Assembly: GCF_002554705.1 (NCBI RefSeq)
Contig: NZ_PDEP01000003.1
Coordinates: forward strand, 62,001 to 126,000
Direction of reading: 5' to 3'
DNA length: 64,000 nt
From: Longimonas halophila
Lineage (GTDB): Bacteria; Bacteroidota; Rhodothermia; Rhodothermales; Salinibacteraceae
The notes beneath the pieces are model-generated. The model saw nothing but the letters and a program-made list of their open reading frames with translations. It did no database searches and was not told the DNA's origin. This document shows, piece after piece, positions 24,964 to 35,527 of this stretch (the stretch's first letter is position 1; every line of letters starts with the position of its first letter). Made by a program: the position numbers and the translations under genes.

Positions 24964-27867
24964 ATGACCAAAACGCTCGATACGGCACCTCCCCAAGACC
25001 CTGTCATTGCCAATGCCTCGGACGAGGCGCGCGAGAAAGCCCGCTCGCATATCGTGGTGCGCGGTGCACGGCAGCACAACCTGAAAAACATCGACCTGGA
25101 CGTGCCCCGCGAAACGCTGACGGTGGTTACCGGGCCATCGGGATCTGGCAAATCGAGCCTGGCCTTCGATACAATCTACGCCGAAGGGCAGCGCCGCTAT
25201 GTGGAAAGCCTCAGCGCCTACGCCCGGCAGTTTCTGGAGCGCATGGATAAGCCCGATGCCGATCTGATCACCGGCCTGGCTCCAGCCATTGCCATCGAGC
25301 AGAAGACCACAGCAAACAACCCGCGCTCGACGGTCGCCACGCAGACGGAGGTGTACGACCACCTGCGCCTGCTCTACGCCCGCATCGGCACCACGATTTC
25401 GCCGGTGAGTGGGCGGCCCGTCACCAAAGACACGCCCCGTAGCGTAGCGCGCTCGGTTGAAGAGGAGCTGGACGACGGCACGCGCTACTATCTGTGCTGC
25501 CCCGTGCCCGACCGCAGCCGGGCCCTGCGCGATGAACTGAAGAGCCTGCGCGAGCGCGGATTCTTTCGCATCTTGCTGCTCCCCACCGAAAACCAGGCCG
25601 AGCGCGGCGAGCAGCCCGAAGTGCTCGACTTGAACGACACGCCGCCGAGCAACGTCAACAACTACGGACGCAAGCGACTGCTCGTGCTCATCGACCGGCT
25701 CAAGGTGAAGCAGGGCAACGCCTCCGCCCGCACCCGTGTGGCCGAATCGGTGGAGCAGGCGTTCGATGTGGGCAACGGACGCTGCGTGGTGCAGGTGGCA
25801 CGCCGCCGTGGCGATGACACCGACGGACCCGCGCCACAACTGCACTTCAGCGCGCGCTTCGAACGCGATGGCATGGAGTTCGAGGAGCCCACGCCGCTCA
25901 TGTTCAGCTTTAACAGTCCAGTGGGCGCGTGCCCCGAGTGCCAGGGCTTTGGCCGCGTGCCGAGCCTGGACCCGGATCTGATCGTGCCCAACAAGGGACT
26001 CTCCATCCGCGAGGGGGCACTTGCACCCTTTCGCACGGACAAATGGAGCAAGCACTTCCGCAAGCTGATCCGCGTGGCCGCCGAAACCGGCATTGACATC
26101 GACTGCCCGTACCGTGAGCTCGACGACTGGGAGCTCGACATCATCTGGGACGGCCAGGATGAGTACATCGGCCTGAACGGCTTCTTCGAGTTTCTGAACG
26201 AGCGCTCGTACAAGACGCACTACCGCATCTTCCGATCGCGCTTTCGCGGCTACTCCACCTGCCCGGAGTGCAACGGCTACCGGCTGCGCGAAGACGCCTA
26301 CTACGTCAAAATCAACGACACGCACATCGGCGAGGTGTGCGCAATGACCACCCGCGAGGCGTTCGACTTCTTTCAGGATATCGAGCTCTCTGAATACGAA
26401 GAGGAGGTCGCCGGGCGTGTTCTGGAGGAGCTGCGCACCCGCACCGAGTACCTGGTGGATGTCGGGCTTGACTACCTCACGTTCGACCGGCTCGCCCAGA
26501 CGCTGAGCGGCGGCGAGAGCCAGCGAATCAACCTGTCGACCTCGCTCGGCTCCTCGCTCGTCGGCTCGCTCTATGTGCTCGACGAGCCCACCATCGGGCT
26601 GCACCCGCGCGACAACGACCGCCTTGTAGGCATTTTGCATCGCCTGCGCGACCTGGGCAATACCGTGCTGGTGGTGGAGCATGATCCGGTTACCATGGAG
26701 GCGGCGGATCATCTCATCGACATGGGCCCCGCCTCGGGCCAGTTTGGGGGCGAGGTGGTGTTTCAGGGCTCCCACAGCGAAATTCTCGACGACGAAGACT
26801 CGCTCACGGGCAAGTATCTGAGCGGACGCACCGCCATTCCGATTCCAGAAGAGCGGCGTGCTGCAGATCCCGACCGGATGCTCACTATCACCAACGCACG
26901 GCAGCACAACCTGAAGCACATCGATGTTGAGATTCCGCTCGACGGCATCGTGTGCGTAACGGGCGTATCGGGGTCGGGCAAGTCCACGCTCATTCAGCAG
27001 ACCCTCTACGAAGGGCTGCATCGCCTCAAAGGCGGCAGCGGCGACGGCACCGTAGGTGCCCACGACGACATTCGTGGCCACACGCTCGTCGACGGGGTCG
27101 AGATGGTCGACCAGCAATCGATTGGGCGCACCCCGCGCTCCAACCCCGCCACCTATACCGGCGCGTTCGATGGCATCCGCAAGCTCTTTTCCAAGACGCG
27201 GCAAGCGCAGATTCATGGCTACGAACCCGGTTTCTTCAGCTTCAACGTTTCGGGCGGACGCTGCGAGTCGTGCAAGGGCGAGGGCGTGGTCAAAGTCGAG
27301 ATGCAGTTTCTGGCCGACATCTACCTGGAGTGCGAGGCGTGCAATGGGCAGCGCTATAAGCAGGAAGTCTTGAACGTAACGTACAACGGCAAAAACATCG
27401 CCGACGTGCTGAACATGACGGTAGATGAAGCCGCCGACTTCTTCGAAGGCGAGCGTGCCGTCACGAACAAGCTGGAGGTGCTGCAAGACATCGGGCTGGG
27501 CTACCTCTCGCTGGGGCAGCCCTCCACCACGCTCAGTGGGGGCGAGGCGCAGCGCATCAAGCTGGCCTCGCACCTGGGCGGGCGCCACTCCGACCGCATG
27601 CTGTACATCTTCGATGAGCCGACCACCGGGCTGCACTTCGACGACATTCGCAAGCTGCTGAACGCGTTCGACCAGCTCGTAGAACACGGGCACTCAGTGC
27701 TCATTGTGGAGCACAACCTGGACGTTATCAAATACGCCGACCACGTCATCGATCTGGGTCCCGACGGCGGTGCAGAGGGCGGCGAAGTCGTCGTTACCGG
27801 CACACCCGAGGAGGTCGCGGCGCATCCTACCAGCCACACTGGACGGTTCTTGAAGGAGGTGGTGTGA
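24964..27867 (+). CDS. uvrA: Excinuclease ABC subunit A
   Basis: 967 residues from ATG 24964; an upstream in-frame codon at 24913 adds an atypical hydrophobic stretch. Two ABC modules are complete: Walker [11 protein letters not shown] and [10 protein letters not shown], signatures LSGGESQRI and LSGGEAQRI, and DEPT boxes. Zinc motifs [15 protein letters not shown] and CPECNGYR are present. The first zinc module keeps CPECQGFG, but its partner CxxC, expected before [11 protein letters not shown], is replaced ([10 protein letters not shown]). UvrA recognises DNA lesions with UvrB. Confidence 0.97.
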   Translation: MTKTLDTAPPQDPVIANASDEAREKARSHIVVRGARQHNLKNIDLDVPRETLTVVTGPSGSGKSSLAFDTIYAEGQRRYVESLSAYARQFLERMDKPDADLITGLAPAIAIEQKTTANNPRSTVATQTEVYDHLRLLYARIGTTISPVSGRPVTKDTPRSVARSVEEELDDGTRYYLCCPVPDRSRALRDELKSLRERGFFRILLLPTENQAERGEQPEVLDLNDTPPSNVNNYGRKRLLVLIDRLKVKQGNASARTRVAESVEQAFDVGNGRCVVQVARRRGDDTDGPAPQLHFSARFERDGMEFEEPTPLMFSFNSPVGACPECQGFGRVPSLDPDLIVPNKGLSIREGALAPFRTDKWSKHFRKLIRVAAETGIDIDCPYRELDDWELDIIWDGQDEYIGLNGFFEFLNERSYKTHYRIFRSRFRGYSTCPECNGYRLREDAYYVKINDTHIGEVCAMTTREAFDFFQDIELSEYEEEVAGRVLEELRTRTEYLVDVGLDYLTFDRLAQTLSGGESQRINLSTSLGSSLVGSLYVLDEPTIGLHPRDNDRLVGILHRLRDLGNTVLVVEHDPVTMEAADHLIDMGPASGQFGGEVVFQGSHSEILDDEDSLTGKYLSGRTAIPIPEERRAADPDRMLTITNARQHNLKHIDVEIPLDGIVCVTGVSGSGKSTLIQQTLYEGLHRLKGGSGDGTVGAHDDIRGHTLVDGVEMVDQQSIGRTPRSNPATYTGAFDGIRKLFSKTRQAQIHGYEPGFFSFNVSGGRCESCKGEGVVKVEMQFLADIYLECEACNGQRYKQEVLNVTYNGKNIADVLNMTVDEAADFFEGERAVTNKLEVLQDIGLGYLSLGQPSTTLSGGEAQRIKLASHLGGRHSDRMLYIFDEPTTGLHFDDIRKLLNAFDQLVEHGHSVLIVEHNLDVIKYADHVIDLGPDGGAEGGEVVVTGTPEEVAAHPTSHTGRFLKEVV

Positions 27868-28078
27868 GAGCATCTCTGCTCGACGCCGCGTTCCGTACAA
27901 CTGTTTTCGGTTGTAAAGCGCAAATACAACCCGCATAGGTTGTGGCCAGCAGCAGGAGTCCAAATGACCACGTTCCGTTGCACAACGCGCCCACTCACCA
28001 CATCGCCGTTGCGGCTTCCGCACCGTCTTTGTAGGTTGGATGCGACGTTTGCTCCCCCCACTGAACCTGGTGCTGTTG

Positions 28079-30874
28079 ATGCGCACTGTTTCGCTCCGTA
28101 CGTGCTGGACCCTCGCCCTCGGACTGCTGCTGGCCGTGTGCAGTGGCCCCCTCGCCACCGCCCAGCAGGCACTCGACCACGACGACTACGCCATCTGGAA
28201 CCAGATGCACACGCAAGCCCTGGCCCCCGACGGCGAATCGGTGCTCTACGTGCTGGGTCCTGAGCATGGCGACGACACCCTGCGCGTGGCTCAGCCCGAC
28301 GGCACCCACTTGCTGGATGTGCCGCGCAGCACGCACGATGCTCAGTTTACGGCGAACAGCCAGCATGTCATCACGCGCATCGTGCCGCCCACTGACGCTG
28401 AAGACGACGACGCCCCCGACTCGCTCGCTGTGGCCTCCATCGATACCGGCGAGGTGGAGCGCATCCCCGACATCGCCTCGTTCCGGCTGCCCGAAGAGAG
28501 TGGCGACTGGATCGCGTATCGCCACGCCGACACGACCAATGCAGACAACACATCTGAAAACGCTGACCCCGACACCTCCGACACCCGCGCGGACGCCGGG
28601 TCTACACTGGTCCTGCGTTCGCTGGAGAGTGGTGAGGAACGCACCTACGAGCACGCAACCGACGAGTACGCCTTCTCGCCCGATGGCGCCTGGCTCGTCT
28701 TTGCCCGCGCTACGCCCGACAGCACCGGCGACGGCGTCTTTGCCGTGCCCACCCAAACCGGCGATGTGCGTCCGCTGCTTACCGGCCCCGGCAGCTACAC
28801 CAACCTCACCATCGACGAAGACAGCGAGCAGGTTGCCTTCCTCACCAACCGCGACGACGTCGAATCTGAAGCTATCGAGGCCGATGCGCCAGCCCACACG
28901 CTCTACCGCGCCGCCCTTGCTGAAGATGCAGAGCGCATTGCCGGGTGGCAAGCCGACGGCCTCCCCGATAACTGGTGGGTGAGCGAGCACGGATCGCTCT
29001 CGTTCTCGGACGACGGTACGCGCCTGTTCTTCGGCACGGCTCCACAGCCTGCTCCCGATACTACCGCCACGCTCGTAGGCGAGCCCGTGCAGGTCGACAT
29101 CTGGCACTGGCAAGACGAACGTCCGCAGAGCGTGCAGCTCAACGACCGCGAGGAGGAGTTGCAGCGCAGCTACCAGGCGGTGGTGCATCTCAATGACGAC
29201 AACCGCATCGTACAACTGGCAACGGAAGACCGTCCCAACGTCGACGTAGGCAACAACGGAAACGCGGATCTTGCGGTGGCGAACACCAGTCGTCCGTACC
29301 AACAGGAAATGTCGTGGGACTTTCCGTCGTATCACGATGTCTATCTCGTTGATGTGAACACCGGCGCAGCGCGGCAGGTGCAGGAGCAGGTGCAGTACCC
29401 GGCCTCGCTCTCACCCGAAGCCGAATACCTGACGTGGTGGGACGGCACCGCCGAAACGTGGTGGGCGCAGTCCGTCGAGGCAGGCAGCACACCGATCGAT
29501 CTGGGGCAGGCCATTAACGCACCGCTCTACAACGAAGACCACGACCGTCCGTATCCCCCCTTTCCGTATGGATCCGCAGGCTGGCTCACGGAGGACGAGG
29601 CATTTCTCATCTATGACCGCTTTGATGCCTGGGCGGTCGATCCGTCTTCGCCTGAGAACCCGACCAACCTCACAGGCGGTCTCGGACGCGCCGAATCGAT
29701 GCAGTTTCGCATCCAACAGCTCGACGACGAGGCCGACACTCTCGACCCCGACGCTCCGCTGATGCTCCACGCCTTCAACACCGAAACCAAAGCCTCGGGC
29801 TACTACGAAGGCGCCGTGGATGGCGCCCCGCCCACCGAGCTCATTATGATGGACCGCCGCTTCTCGGGGCTTACACAGGCCGCCGACAGCGACCGCCTGC
29901 TCTACCAGCGCGAAGATGTGAGCGAGTTTCCCGATCTGTGGACCGCCACGCCCGACTTCGACGCCCCCGTGCAGATCAGCACCGCCAACCCGCAGCAGTC
30001 CAATTACCGGTGGAGCACCGCCGAACTCACGTCGTGGACGGCGCTCCATGGCGAAACGCTCGACGGCATCATCTACAAACCCGACGACTTCGACGCGGAC
30101 GCCACGTATCCGCTCATGGTCTACTTCTACGAGCGCAACAGCGACAACCTGCACAATCATTGGGCCCCTGCGCCGCATCGCTCCATCATCAACCCCACGT
30201 TCTATGCCAGCCGCGGCTATGTCGTATTCGTGCCCGATATTGTGTACGAAGAGGGATACCCGGGCGAGAGCGCCTACAACAGCATCATGCCAGGCGTTAC
30301 CGAGCTGGCCGATGCGCCATTTATCGACCGCGATCGCATTGGCGTACAGGGCCACAGCTGGGGTGGCTACCAGATTGCGTACATGATTACGCGCACCGAC
30401 CTATTTGCAGCCGCGGAGGCTGGTGCCCCCGTATCCAACATGACGAGCGCGTACGGCGGCATCCGGCAGCGCACCGGGCGCAGCCGCATGTTTCAGTACG
30501 AGCAGACGCAGAGCCGCATTGGCGGTTCGCTGTGGGAGTACCCCACCCGCTACTGGGAAAACTCGCCGCTTTTCTATGCCGACCGCATCGACACGCCGCT
30601 CATGATGATGCACAACGATGAAGACGGTGCCGTGCCGTTTGAGCAGGGCGTGGAAATGTTCATGGCAATGCGCCGGCTGGGCAAGCCCGCCTGGCTCATC
30701 AACTACAACGGGCAGCCGCACTGGCCCACCGAGTATCACCTGAAGGTGGACTGGCAGCGGCGCATGCAGCAGTTCTTTGACCACTACCTGATGAATGCCG
30801 ACGCGCCCCCCTGGCTCGATGAAGGCATCCCGGCTACCGAGAAAGGCCGCACGCTGGGCTATGAGGTGGAGTAA
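28079..30874 (+). CDS. Secreted S9 family peptidase (prolyl oligopeptidase/dipeptidyl peptidase type)
   Basis: 931 residues from ATG 28079, chosen because a signal peptide follows (RTCWTLALGLLLAVCSGPLATA, cleavage near AQQ). A long N-terminal beta-propeller is followed by the alpha/beta-hydrolase domain: nucleophile Ser in GVQGHSWGGYQIAYM, Asp in HNDEDGAVPFEQG, and His in NGQPHWPTEYH. It is probably periplasmic and cleaves peptides. The protein is markedly acidic. It is preceded by a 211-nt gap after uvrA. Confidence 0.94.
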   Translation: MRTVSLRTCWTLALGLLLAVCSGPLATAQQALDHDDYAIWNQMHTQALAPDGESVLYVLGPEHGDDTLRVAQPDGTHLLDVPRSTHDAQFTANSQHVITRIVPPTDAEDDDAPDSLAVASIDTGEVERIPDIASFRLPEESGDWIAYRHADTTNADNTSENADPDTSDTRADAGSTLVLRSLESGEERTYEHATDEYAFSPDGAWLVFARATPDSTGDGVFAVPTQTGDVRPLLTGPGSYTNLTIDEDSEQVAFLTNRDDVESEAIEADAPAHTLYRAALAEDAERIAGWQADGLPDNWWVSEHGSLSFSDDGTRLFFGTAPQPAPDTTATLVGEPVQVDIWHWQDERPQSVQLNDREEELQRSYQAVVHLNDDNRIVQLATEDRPNVDVGNNGNADLAVANTSRPYQQEMSWDFPSYHDVYLVDVNTGAARQVQEQVQYPASLSPEAEYLTWWDGTAETWWAQSVEAGSTPIDLGQAINAPLYNEDHDRPYPPFPYGSAGWLTEDEAFLIYDRFDAWAVDPSSPENPTNLTGGLGRAESMQFRIQQLDDEADTLDPDAPLMLHAFNTETKASGYYEGAVDGAPPTELIMMDRRFSGLTQAADSDRLLYQREDVSEFPDLWTATPDFDAPVQISTANPQQSNYRWSTAELTSWTALHGETLDGIIYKPDDFDADATYPLMVYFYERNSDNLHNHWAPAPHRSIINPTFYASRGYVVFVPDIVYEEGYPGESAYNSIMPGVTELADAPFIDRDRIGVQGHSWGGYQIAYMITRTDLFAAAEAGAPVSNMTSAYGGIRQRTGRSRMFQYEQTQSRIGGSLWEYPTRYWENSPLFYADRIDTPLMMMHNDEDGAVPFEQGVEMFMAMRRLGKPAWLINYNGQPHWPTEYHLKVDWQRRMQQFFDHYLMNADAPPWLDEGIPATEKGRTLGYEVE

Positions 30875-31017
30875 GTCCGTGCCGGGCGACGTGCCCCGAC
30901 ACAACCCAACATAATCAATACAAGATGAAGCTATTGCTTTCTCACAGATAAGCGTTTGGGTCAAACCGAGATCGCTACGCGTGCCGTGCCGTCCCAAACA
31001 GTTCCCGCCAAACGCCG

Positions 31018-31100
31018 AGGAGATGGTTCGACTGCGCTCACCATGACACGCTTCGTTGGGGGAATGATGCCAGGGTAACCATCAAAATGAGGGTTGGCAC
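31018..31100. repeat. Dispersed repeat A, copy 1
   Basis: The unit reads GGAGATGGTTCGAC, then CGCTCACCATGACAC, GCTTCGTTGGGGGAATGATG, and ends CATCAAAATGAGGGTTG. Related copies lie at 41113 and 61451. It is intergenic, between the S9 peptidase and the SRPBCC gene. Nothing else is seen in this gap except a weak GTTTGGG/CCCAAAC inverted repeat at about 30955-31000. Confidence 0.6.
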
Positions 31101-31104
31101 AGCA

Positions 31105-31551
31105 CTATGCGTTATGCGCCGTCTCCAGTTGATCTTTCAGGTTGGCAAGTAGCGTGCGGACCTCGCGCTCATTGTAGCGGCGCGCCACGGCTTCCGCGGC
31201 TTTCTGCAGCACCGGCACTGGGATTTCGTACATCGCTTCGTAAATGAGACGGGAGCGCTCCTTGGCAAGCGACGTAAACGTCCATGCAATTTCGCCACCG
31301 AGGTCGCCTTCCATGGCAAACACAATACGATTGGGTGGGTCGTATGTGGTAGCGCGGACTTCCCCCTCAAACGCGATGCCCAGAAAGCTGTAAGTGTAGG
31401 CAGCGCGCGAGCCGCCATTCGGAAGCCGCTCAATAAGCTCCGAACGCACCAGGCTGGGTGTAATCTCGGCTTGATGCGCCGGTTCGTCCATGTATGCAAA
31501 TGCGTCGCTGCGCGGGACAGAAAGGTCGACTTGATCACGCACGCGTACCAT
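31105..31551 (-). CDS. SRPBCC (START/polyketide-cyclase-like) family protein
   Basis: 148 residues. It begins VRVRDQVDLSVPRSDAFAYM and contains ERLPNGGSRAAYTYSFLGIAFEGEV and GGEIAWTFTSLAKERSRLIYEAMYEIP, a beta-grip helix-grip pattern typical of SRPBCC ligand-binding proteins. The ligand is unknown. It stands alone with its own upstream region. Confidence 0.8.
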   Translation of the reverse strand: MVRVRDQVDLSVPRSDAFAYMDEPAHQAEITPSLVRSELIERLPNGGSRAAYTYSFLGIAFEGEVRATTYDPPNRIVFAMEGDLGGEIAWTFTSLAKERSRLIYEAMYEIPVPVLQKAAEAVARRYNEREVRTLLANLKDQLETAHNA

Positions 31552-31635
31552 AACTTAAAGCTGTTTGGAGATCACATTCTGGCGAAGGGGATAAACCTCC
31601 ACCACGCGCAATCAGCACGCTATGCAGCCCACTGG

Positions 31636-32160
31636 CTACGCGTCCTCGTCGCGCACCACGTCAAACATCGATCCGGATGTGGACTCAGACGCATCGGACG
31701 CCTCTTCTTCCACATTGGCGGACTGCTGGAGCGCGCTCATGGCTTCGTTCATGAGCGACTCGGTGTCGGGCGCTGTATCATCTGTATCGTCCTCTGTATC
31801 GTCTGTGGCATCACCCCGTATCGCACTCAACCGGTTGCTCATGCGGCGCAGGCGGTCGGCAGCCGTGTCGGTATCTGCGTCTTTCGTTTCGGCTGCTGTC
31901 GTAGATGTATCTCGCTTCGTCCTGTTGGCTGCAGCACTGTCAGGGACAGCAGAAGACCTTTTGTCTTGGGTTACAGCCTGCTCGGGGTGACGATGCACAT
32001 CGATAAGGGTTGCAAGCACTTCATCGACGGAGCACTTCTGTTCGCTGGCCTGCTTTGCAAGCCACGACCAGAGCCGCTGCGGAAGCGTTACATCGCGCGT
32101 GTCGAGCGCATTGAGGGCGTTCTGCGTTGCGCTTGCTGAGGAGGGAGAGGTATGGGCCAT
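31636..32160 (-). CDS. Hypothetical protein with acidic C-terminal half
   Basis: 174 residues from ATG 32160 (MAHTSPSSAS); the frame is open further upstream with low-complexity residues. The N-terminal part (LPQRLWSWLAKQASEQKCSV then DEVLATLIDVHR) looks like a compact helical domain; residues beyond about 100 are very rich in Asp, Glu, Thr and Ser (DDTEDDTDDTAPDTES) and likely disordered. No family recognised. No neighbour suggests a function. Confidence 0.55.
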   Translation of the reverse strand: MAHTSPSSASATQNALNALDTRDVTLPQRLWSWLAKQASEQKCSVDEVLATLIDVHRHPEQAVTQDKRSSAVPDSAAANRTKRDTSTTAAETKDADTDTAADRLRRMSNRLSAIRGDATDDTEDDTDDTAPDTESLMNEAMSALQQSANVEEEASDASESTSGSMFDVVRDEDA

Positions 32161-32394
32161 AACAGAGAGCGGAGCCAAGCGTGAAGAGCAATTGCACGTG
32201 CGCTGCTGCGTGGACACGTAGCAGTTGGTAGAGCCACGTGCTGAATTACGATGCATTACAGTAGTGTGATGTGCAGTCCACTGAGTGATAACTCTCTGGG
32301 CCTGTGGTGTTTGTACCAATGTGTTGACAGTCTCTCTACAGCGTTACACTCAGGTAATTTGTAGTCCCCACCGCTCAATCTTTCTCAGCTTGTG

Positions 32395-32985
32395 CTATTG
32401 CGATCGTACATGAGAGGGTAGTTCATCGGGAGCGGGCACCGCGTGCCAGTGTCCCTGCACTGTAACGCGCGGTGCCGTCTGTCCACGAAGGGTTAGCGTA
32501 GCATGTACCCGCCCCACATGATCGGTAGGCGTAGCCCGCTCCACATGCAGCGTGCCTGCCTGCGCCTCAAACGTGCCCTGTGTGCCATATGCCATGAAGA
32601 GCGAAGCCGCCAACGGATCAGTAACGCGCGGCGCAGGGCGATATGCATCGTCGGTTGCTTCTTTCTGCACCGCCTGCATCAGCGCATGAGGAACGAGCGT
32701 GTATGTAGGAGCAGGTGCCTCGCTACGCATCCAATGAACCGACCACCCAATAGAGTCGGCATCCAACTCAAGGCCCGGCTCTGTAGATGTTGTATCGCGC
32801 AGGTACGCTGCGCCGCGCACGGTGTCTTGCACAGCCCCGTCAACATACATCACGAATGCACCTCGTGCCACGCCATTGCCCGAGGGTGCCTCGCTGGTAC
32901 ACGCAGCTATCCCCAGAGCACTACATATACAGAGAAGGAGCATGCGTCCCCACGCTCCGTGCATTCCTGCCCTACGTGCAGCCAT
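32395..32985 (-). CDS. Putative lipoprotein (unknown function)
   Basis: Up to 196 residues; internal ATGs at 32964 and 32943 are alternative starts. A lipobox (LGIAAC, Cys at residue 29 of the longest form) follows a hydrophobic stretch MLLLCICSALGIAAC, predicting outer-membrane lipoprotein processing. The mature part shows alternating beta-strands and ends in LTLRGQTAPRVTVQGHWHAV. No family recognised. It is divergent from the glycosyltransferase gene. Confidence 0.7.
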   Translation of the reverse strand: MAARRAGMHGAWGRMLLLCICSALGIAACTSEAPSGNGVARGAFVMYVDGAVQDTVRGAAYLRDTTSTEPGLELDADSIGWSVHWMRSEAPAPTYTLVPHALMQAVQKEATDDAYRPAPRVTDPLAASLFMAYGTQGTFEAQAGTLHVERATPTDHVGRVHATLTLRGQTAPRVTVQGHWHAVPAPDELPSHVRSQ

Positions 32986-33129
32986 GCTTTCGTTCAGGTT
33001 GGTTTACTAAATACTGGACTCGCCTATACCAACAGCCGGGCCCACCGATTCCTACCTGGCTGTTCCGAATCAGAACCCCCTGCAGTCCGTGCACACTGTC
33101 CTCGTATTCTTGCAAGAACGCTGCCTCGC

Positions 33130-34623
33130 ATGACCGGCCTCGACGTACTCGCTGTGGGCGTGGCCGTGGGCTACACGGCCTGCCTGGTAGTCCTTACGCT
33201 GTTCGGACTGCACTGGGGCTGGTGGGCCTGGATACGCCGACAGTACCGTTCCCCCAATGCCTCGTCCCCACCCACCTGGCCTGCTGTTACCGTACAGATC
33301 CCGCTCTACAACGAGCCGCGTCTGGCCACCCGCGTGATCGACGCCTGCGCACAGCTCGACTATCCGGCGGACCGCCTCCACATCCAGGTGCTCGACGACT
33401 CGACCGATGCCACTTCGCAGCGCGTGGCCGAACGCATTGCCTACTGGCAGCAGCGCGGATGCTCCATTACGCATGTGCAGCGCACGCACCGTACCGGATA
33501 CAAAGCCGGGGCCCTTGCCCACGGTCTTCGGCACACCACCGCCCCCTTCGTAGCTGTGTTCGATGCTGATTTCGTACCGCCGCCTCATTTCCTGAAGCGC
33601 CTGCTGCCCCACTTTTCTACACCGGATACAGGACTCGTGCAGGCCCGATGGGCCCACCTCAACCCCGATACCTCATGGCACACCCAGAGTCAGGCCGTGG
33701 GCCTGAATGCCCACTTTGCACTCGAACAGGCCGGACGCTATGCCGGAGGCTATTTCATGCACTTCAACGGCACAGCTGGCATCTGGCGGCGGGCCTGTAT
33801 CGAAGACGCCGGGGGCTGGTCGGCTGATACGCTCACCGAGGATCTGGACTTAAGTTATCGAGCCCAACTGGCCGGGTGGCAGCTCCGCTACGTGAATGAC
33901 GTAGCCGTACCGGCCGAGCTGCCCCGCACCGTATCCGCCTGGCGCACCCAGCAGTTTCGGTGGACGAAGGGGGCCATCGAAACGGCACGCAAGCTGCTAC
34001 GTCCGTTGTGGCGATCTTCGCAGCGCCTCGGACACAAGATTGCAGGCAGCGCCCACCTGCTGGCGCATCTGGCGTTTCCAGCTATTGTAGGAACGGCACT
34101 GCTGCACACGCCCTTACTGGTGCTGGCCATGTACAGTCCCGCCGTGTCGAATACGTATCTGGGTATGCTGGCAGTGGGTGGGGTTGGCTTTGCCGCATTT
34201 GCTACAGCTGTATGGACGGCCCAGCGTGTGCTTGGCTCTTCGCGATGGCGCACCGCGCGCACACTCCCCCTTTTTCTTCTCGGATCAATGGGACTGGCCG
34301 TCAACAACACGCAGGCGGTGTACGCTGCGCTAACCCGCGTATCTATACCGTTTCGGCGTACGCCCAAAGGCGGCGCACCGCCATCGCGCTCGTCGGTCCG
34401 CACCTGGACGGGTGAGCTGCTACTGGGACTCTATAGCGCGGCGGGGCTGGGCGTGCTGTTGCATCAGCAGATCTGGAGCGGCGTACCCTTTCAAAGTGCA
34501 CTGGCGCTAACTTTTTTGCTTATGGCCGGTACCGACTTGTGGGAGCGCATTCAGGCGCCTCAAGACACAGCACCGCCCGAAGCGCTGTGCAAAGAGACTG
34601 CAAACCCCACGCCCCCCCTTTGA
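33130..34623 (+). CDS. Family 2 glycosyltransferase, processive membrane type
   Basis: 497 residues from ATG 33130. One N-terminal membrane helix, then the GT-A domain: VTVQIPLYNEPRLATRVIDA, DDSTDATS, the metal-binding DxD in VFDADFVPP, TEDLDLSYRAQ and the QxxRW motif QQFRWTKGAIE. At least four C-terminal membrane helices follow. The layout resembles CslA/beta-mannan or cellulose synthase-like enzymes. It probably polymerises or adds sugars at the inner membrane. The frame continues upstream but overlaps the divergent lipoprotein gene. Confidence 0.92.
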   Translation: MTGLDVLAVGVAVGYTACLVVLTLFGLHWGWWAWIRRQYRSPNASSPPTWPAVTVQIPLYNEPRLATRVIDACAQLDYPADRLHIQVLDDSTDATSQRVAERIAYWQQRGCSITHVQRTHRTGYKAGALAHGLRHTTAPFVAVFDADFVPPPHFLKRLLPHFSTPDTGLVQARWAHLNPDTSWHTQSQAVGLNAHFALEQAGRYAGGYFMHFNGTAGIWRRACIEDAGGWSADTLTEDLDLSYRAQLAGWQLRYVNDVAVPAELPRTVSAWRTQQFRWTKGAIETARKLLRPLWRSSQRLGHKIAGSAHLLAHLAFPAIVGTALLHTPLLVLAMYSPAVSNTYLGMLAVGGVGFAAFATAVWTAQRVLGSSRWRTARTLPLFLLGSMGLAVNNTQAVYAALTRVSIPFRRTPKGGAPPSRSSVRTWTGELLLGLYSAAGLGVLLHQQIWSGVPFQSALALTFLLMAGTDLWERIQAPQDTAPPEALCKETANPTPPL

Positions 34624-34699
34624 AAGACGCGGTCCCCGTCGTACGTTAAGAGATACGCGGGCCCGAATGAGGCCTCCTCCGTTGGTGATCTCTACGCTC

Positions 34700-35491
34700 A
34701 TGGCTGCTTCCGTCATTCAAGACGCTCTCGAATTGCTCCGTACCCAGTCGGTCGTCGAGGCCATCGATTGCCTCGAAGCTGCGGTGGTTGAGACTCCGGC
34801 CTACCCGGCGGCCTACGTGCTCCTGGCCCGCGCCTACGAGGCGCGCAAGAACTGGGGGGCGGCACGCTCAGCGTGGGATCAGGCCTACGTGCTCATGCCG
34901 CACAGCCCAACGGTGCAAGACGGACGCACACGGGTGCGGTCGCTCATTCGCAAGCAGCGCCGGGCCGAGGCCTCCTCAGATCGCCCCGCTTCCCCGGACG
35001 CACCCCGTTCGCAGCAGGATGCAGACGCCCCATCCGCTACGCCGTCTAACGCCCCAACCGACGAGGCTTTGCCTTCGCTGTCCATGGACGACGGGCCCGC
35101 TGACCTGGAGGCACTCCGCGCGCAGGCCGATCAAGCGGCTCAGGACCACGCCGCAGCCGCATTCGATAGCGAGGCGCCTTCTTCAGCCGAAGCGCTTGAC
35201 CAGATTGACGACGACCTGGATGCGCTCATCGAGGAGCTGCAGTCCGCACGCATCCGTCCCGACCCGAACATCGACGACCTCCCCCCCGATGAGCTCGACG
35301 ACGACATTGACGACATGGTGTCGGAAACGCTCGCCCGCATCTACGCTTCGCAGGGCGCCTATCACGAGGCTGCCCGCGTGTATGTGCAACTGGCTGCTCA
35401 AGAGCCCGATCGGTCAGAGGAGCGGTTGCGCGAGGCCTCCAAGATGCGCCAAAAGGCCCGGGCCCAGGACGACTCATCTGGGGAGCAATAG
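34700..35491 (+). CDS. Tetratricopeptide-repeat protein with acidic linker
   Basis: 263 residues from ATG 34700; ATG 34667 is an alternative. TPR-like helices at the N-terminus (AIDCLEAAVVETPAYPAAYV then LLARAYEARKNWGAARSAWDQAY) and again at the C-terminus (SETLARIYASQGAYHEAARVYVQLA) flank a long acidic, low-complexity linker. Probably a scaffold or adaptor. It follows the glycosyltransferase by 76 nt and may act with it; this is inference. Confidence 0.82.
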   Translation: MAASVIQDALELLRTQSVVEAIDCLEAAVVETPAYPAAYVLLARAYEARKNWGAARSAWDQAYVLMPHSPTVQDGRTRVRSLIRKQRRAEASSDRPASPDAPRSQQDADAPSATPSNAPTDEALPSLSMDDGPADLEALRAQADQAAQDHAAAAFDSEAPSSAEALDQIDDDLDALIEELQSARIRPDPNIDDLPPDELDDDIDDMVSETLARIYASQGAYHEAARVYVQLAAQEPDRSEERLREASKMRQKARAQDDSSGEQ

Positions 35492-35527
35492 CGATCCGCT
35501 CCGATAAGGCGCTTTCGCCTGTCCCCA

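Noticed and set aside
24820-27693. A 957-codon open frame on the minus strand opposite uvrA
   Set aside because: It is the GC-rich shadow of uvrA; its translation has no recognisable domains and uvrA is intact and highly conserved.
32324-32350. TTGACA...TACACT as a plus-strand promoter
   Set aside because: Spacing is only 15 bp and it points into the 3' end of a minus-strand gene with nothing to transcribe nearby.
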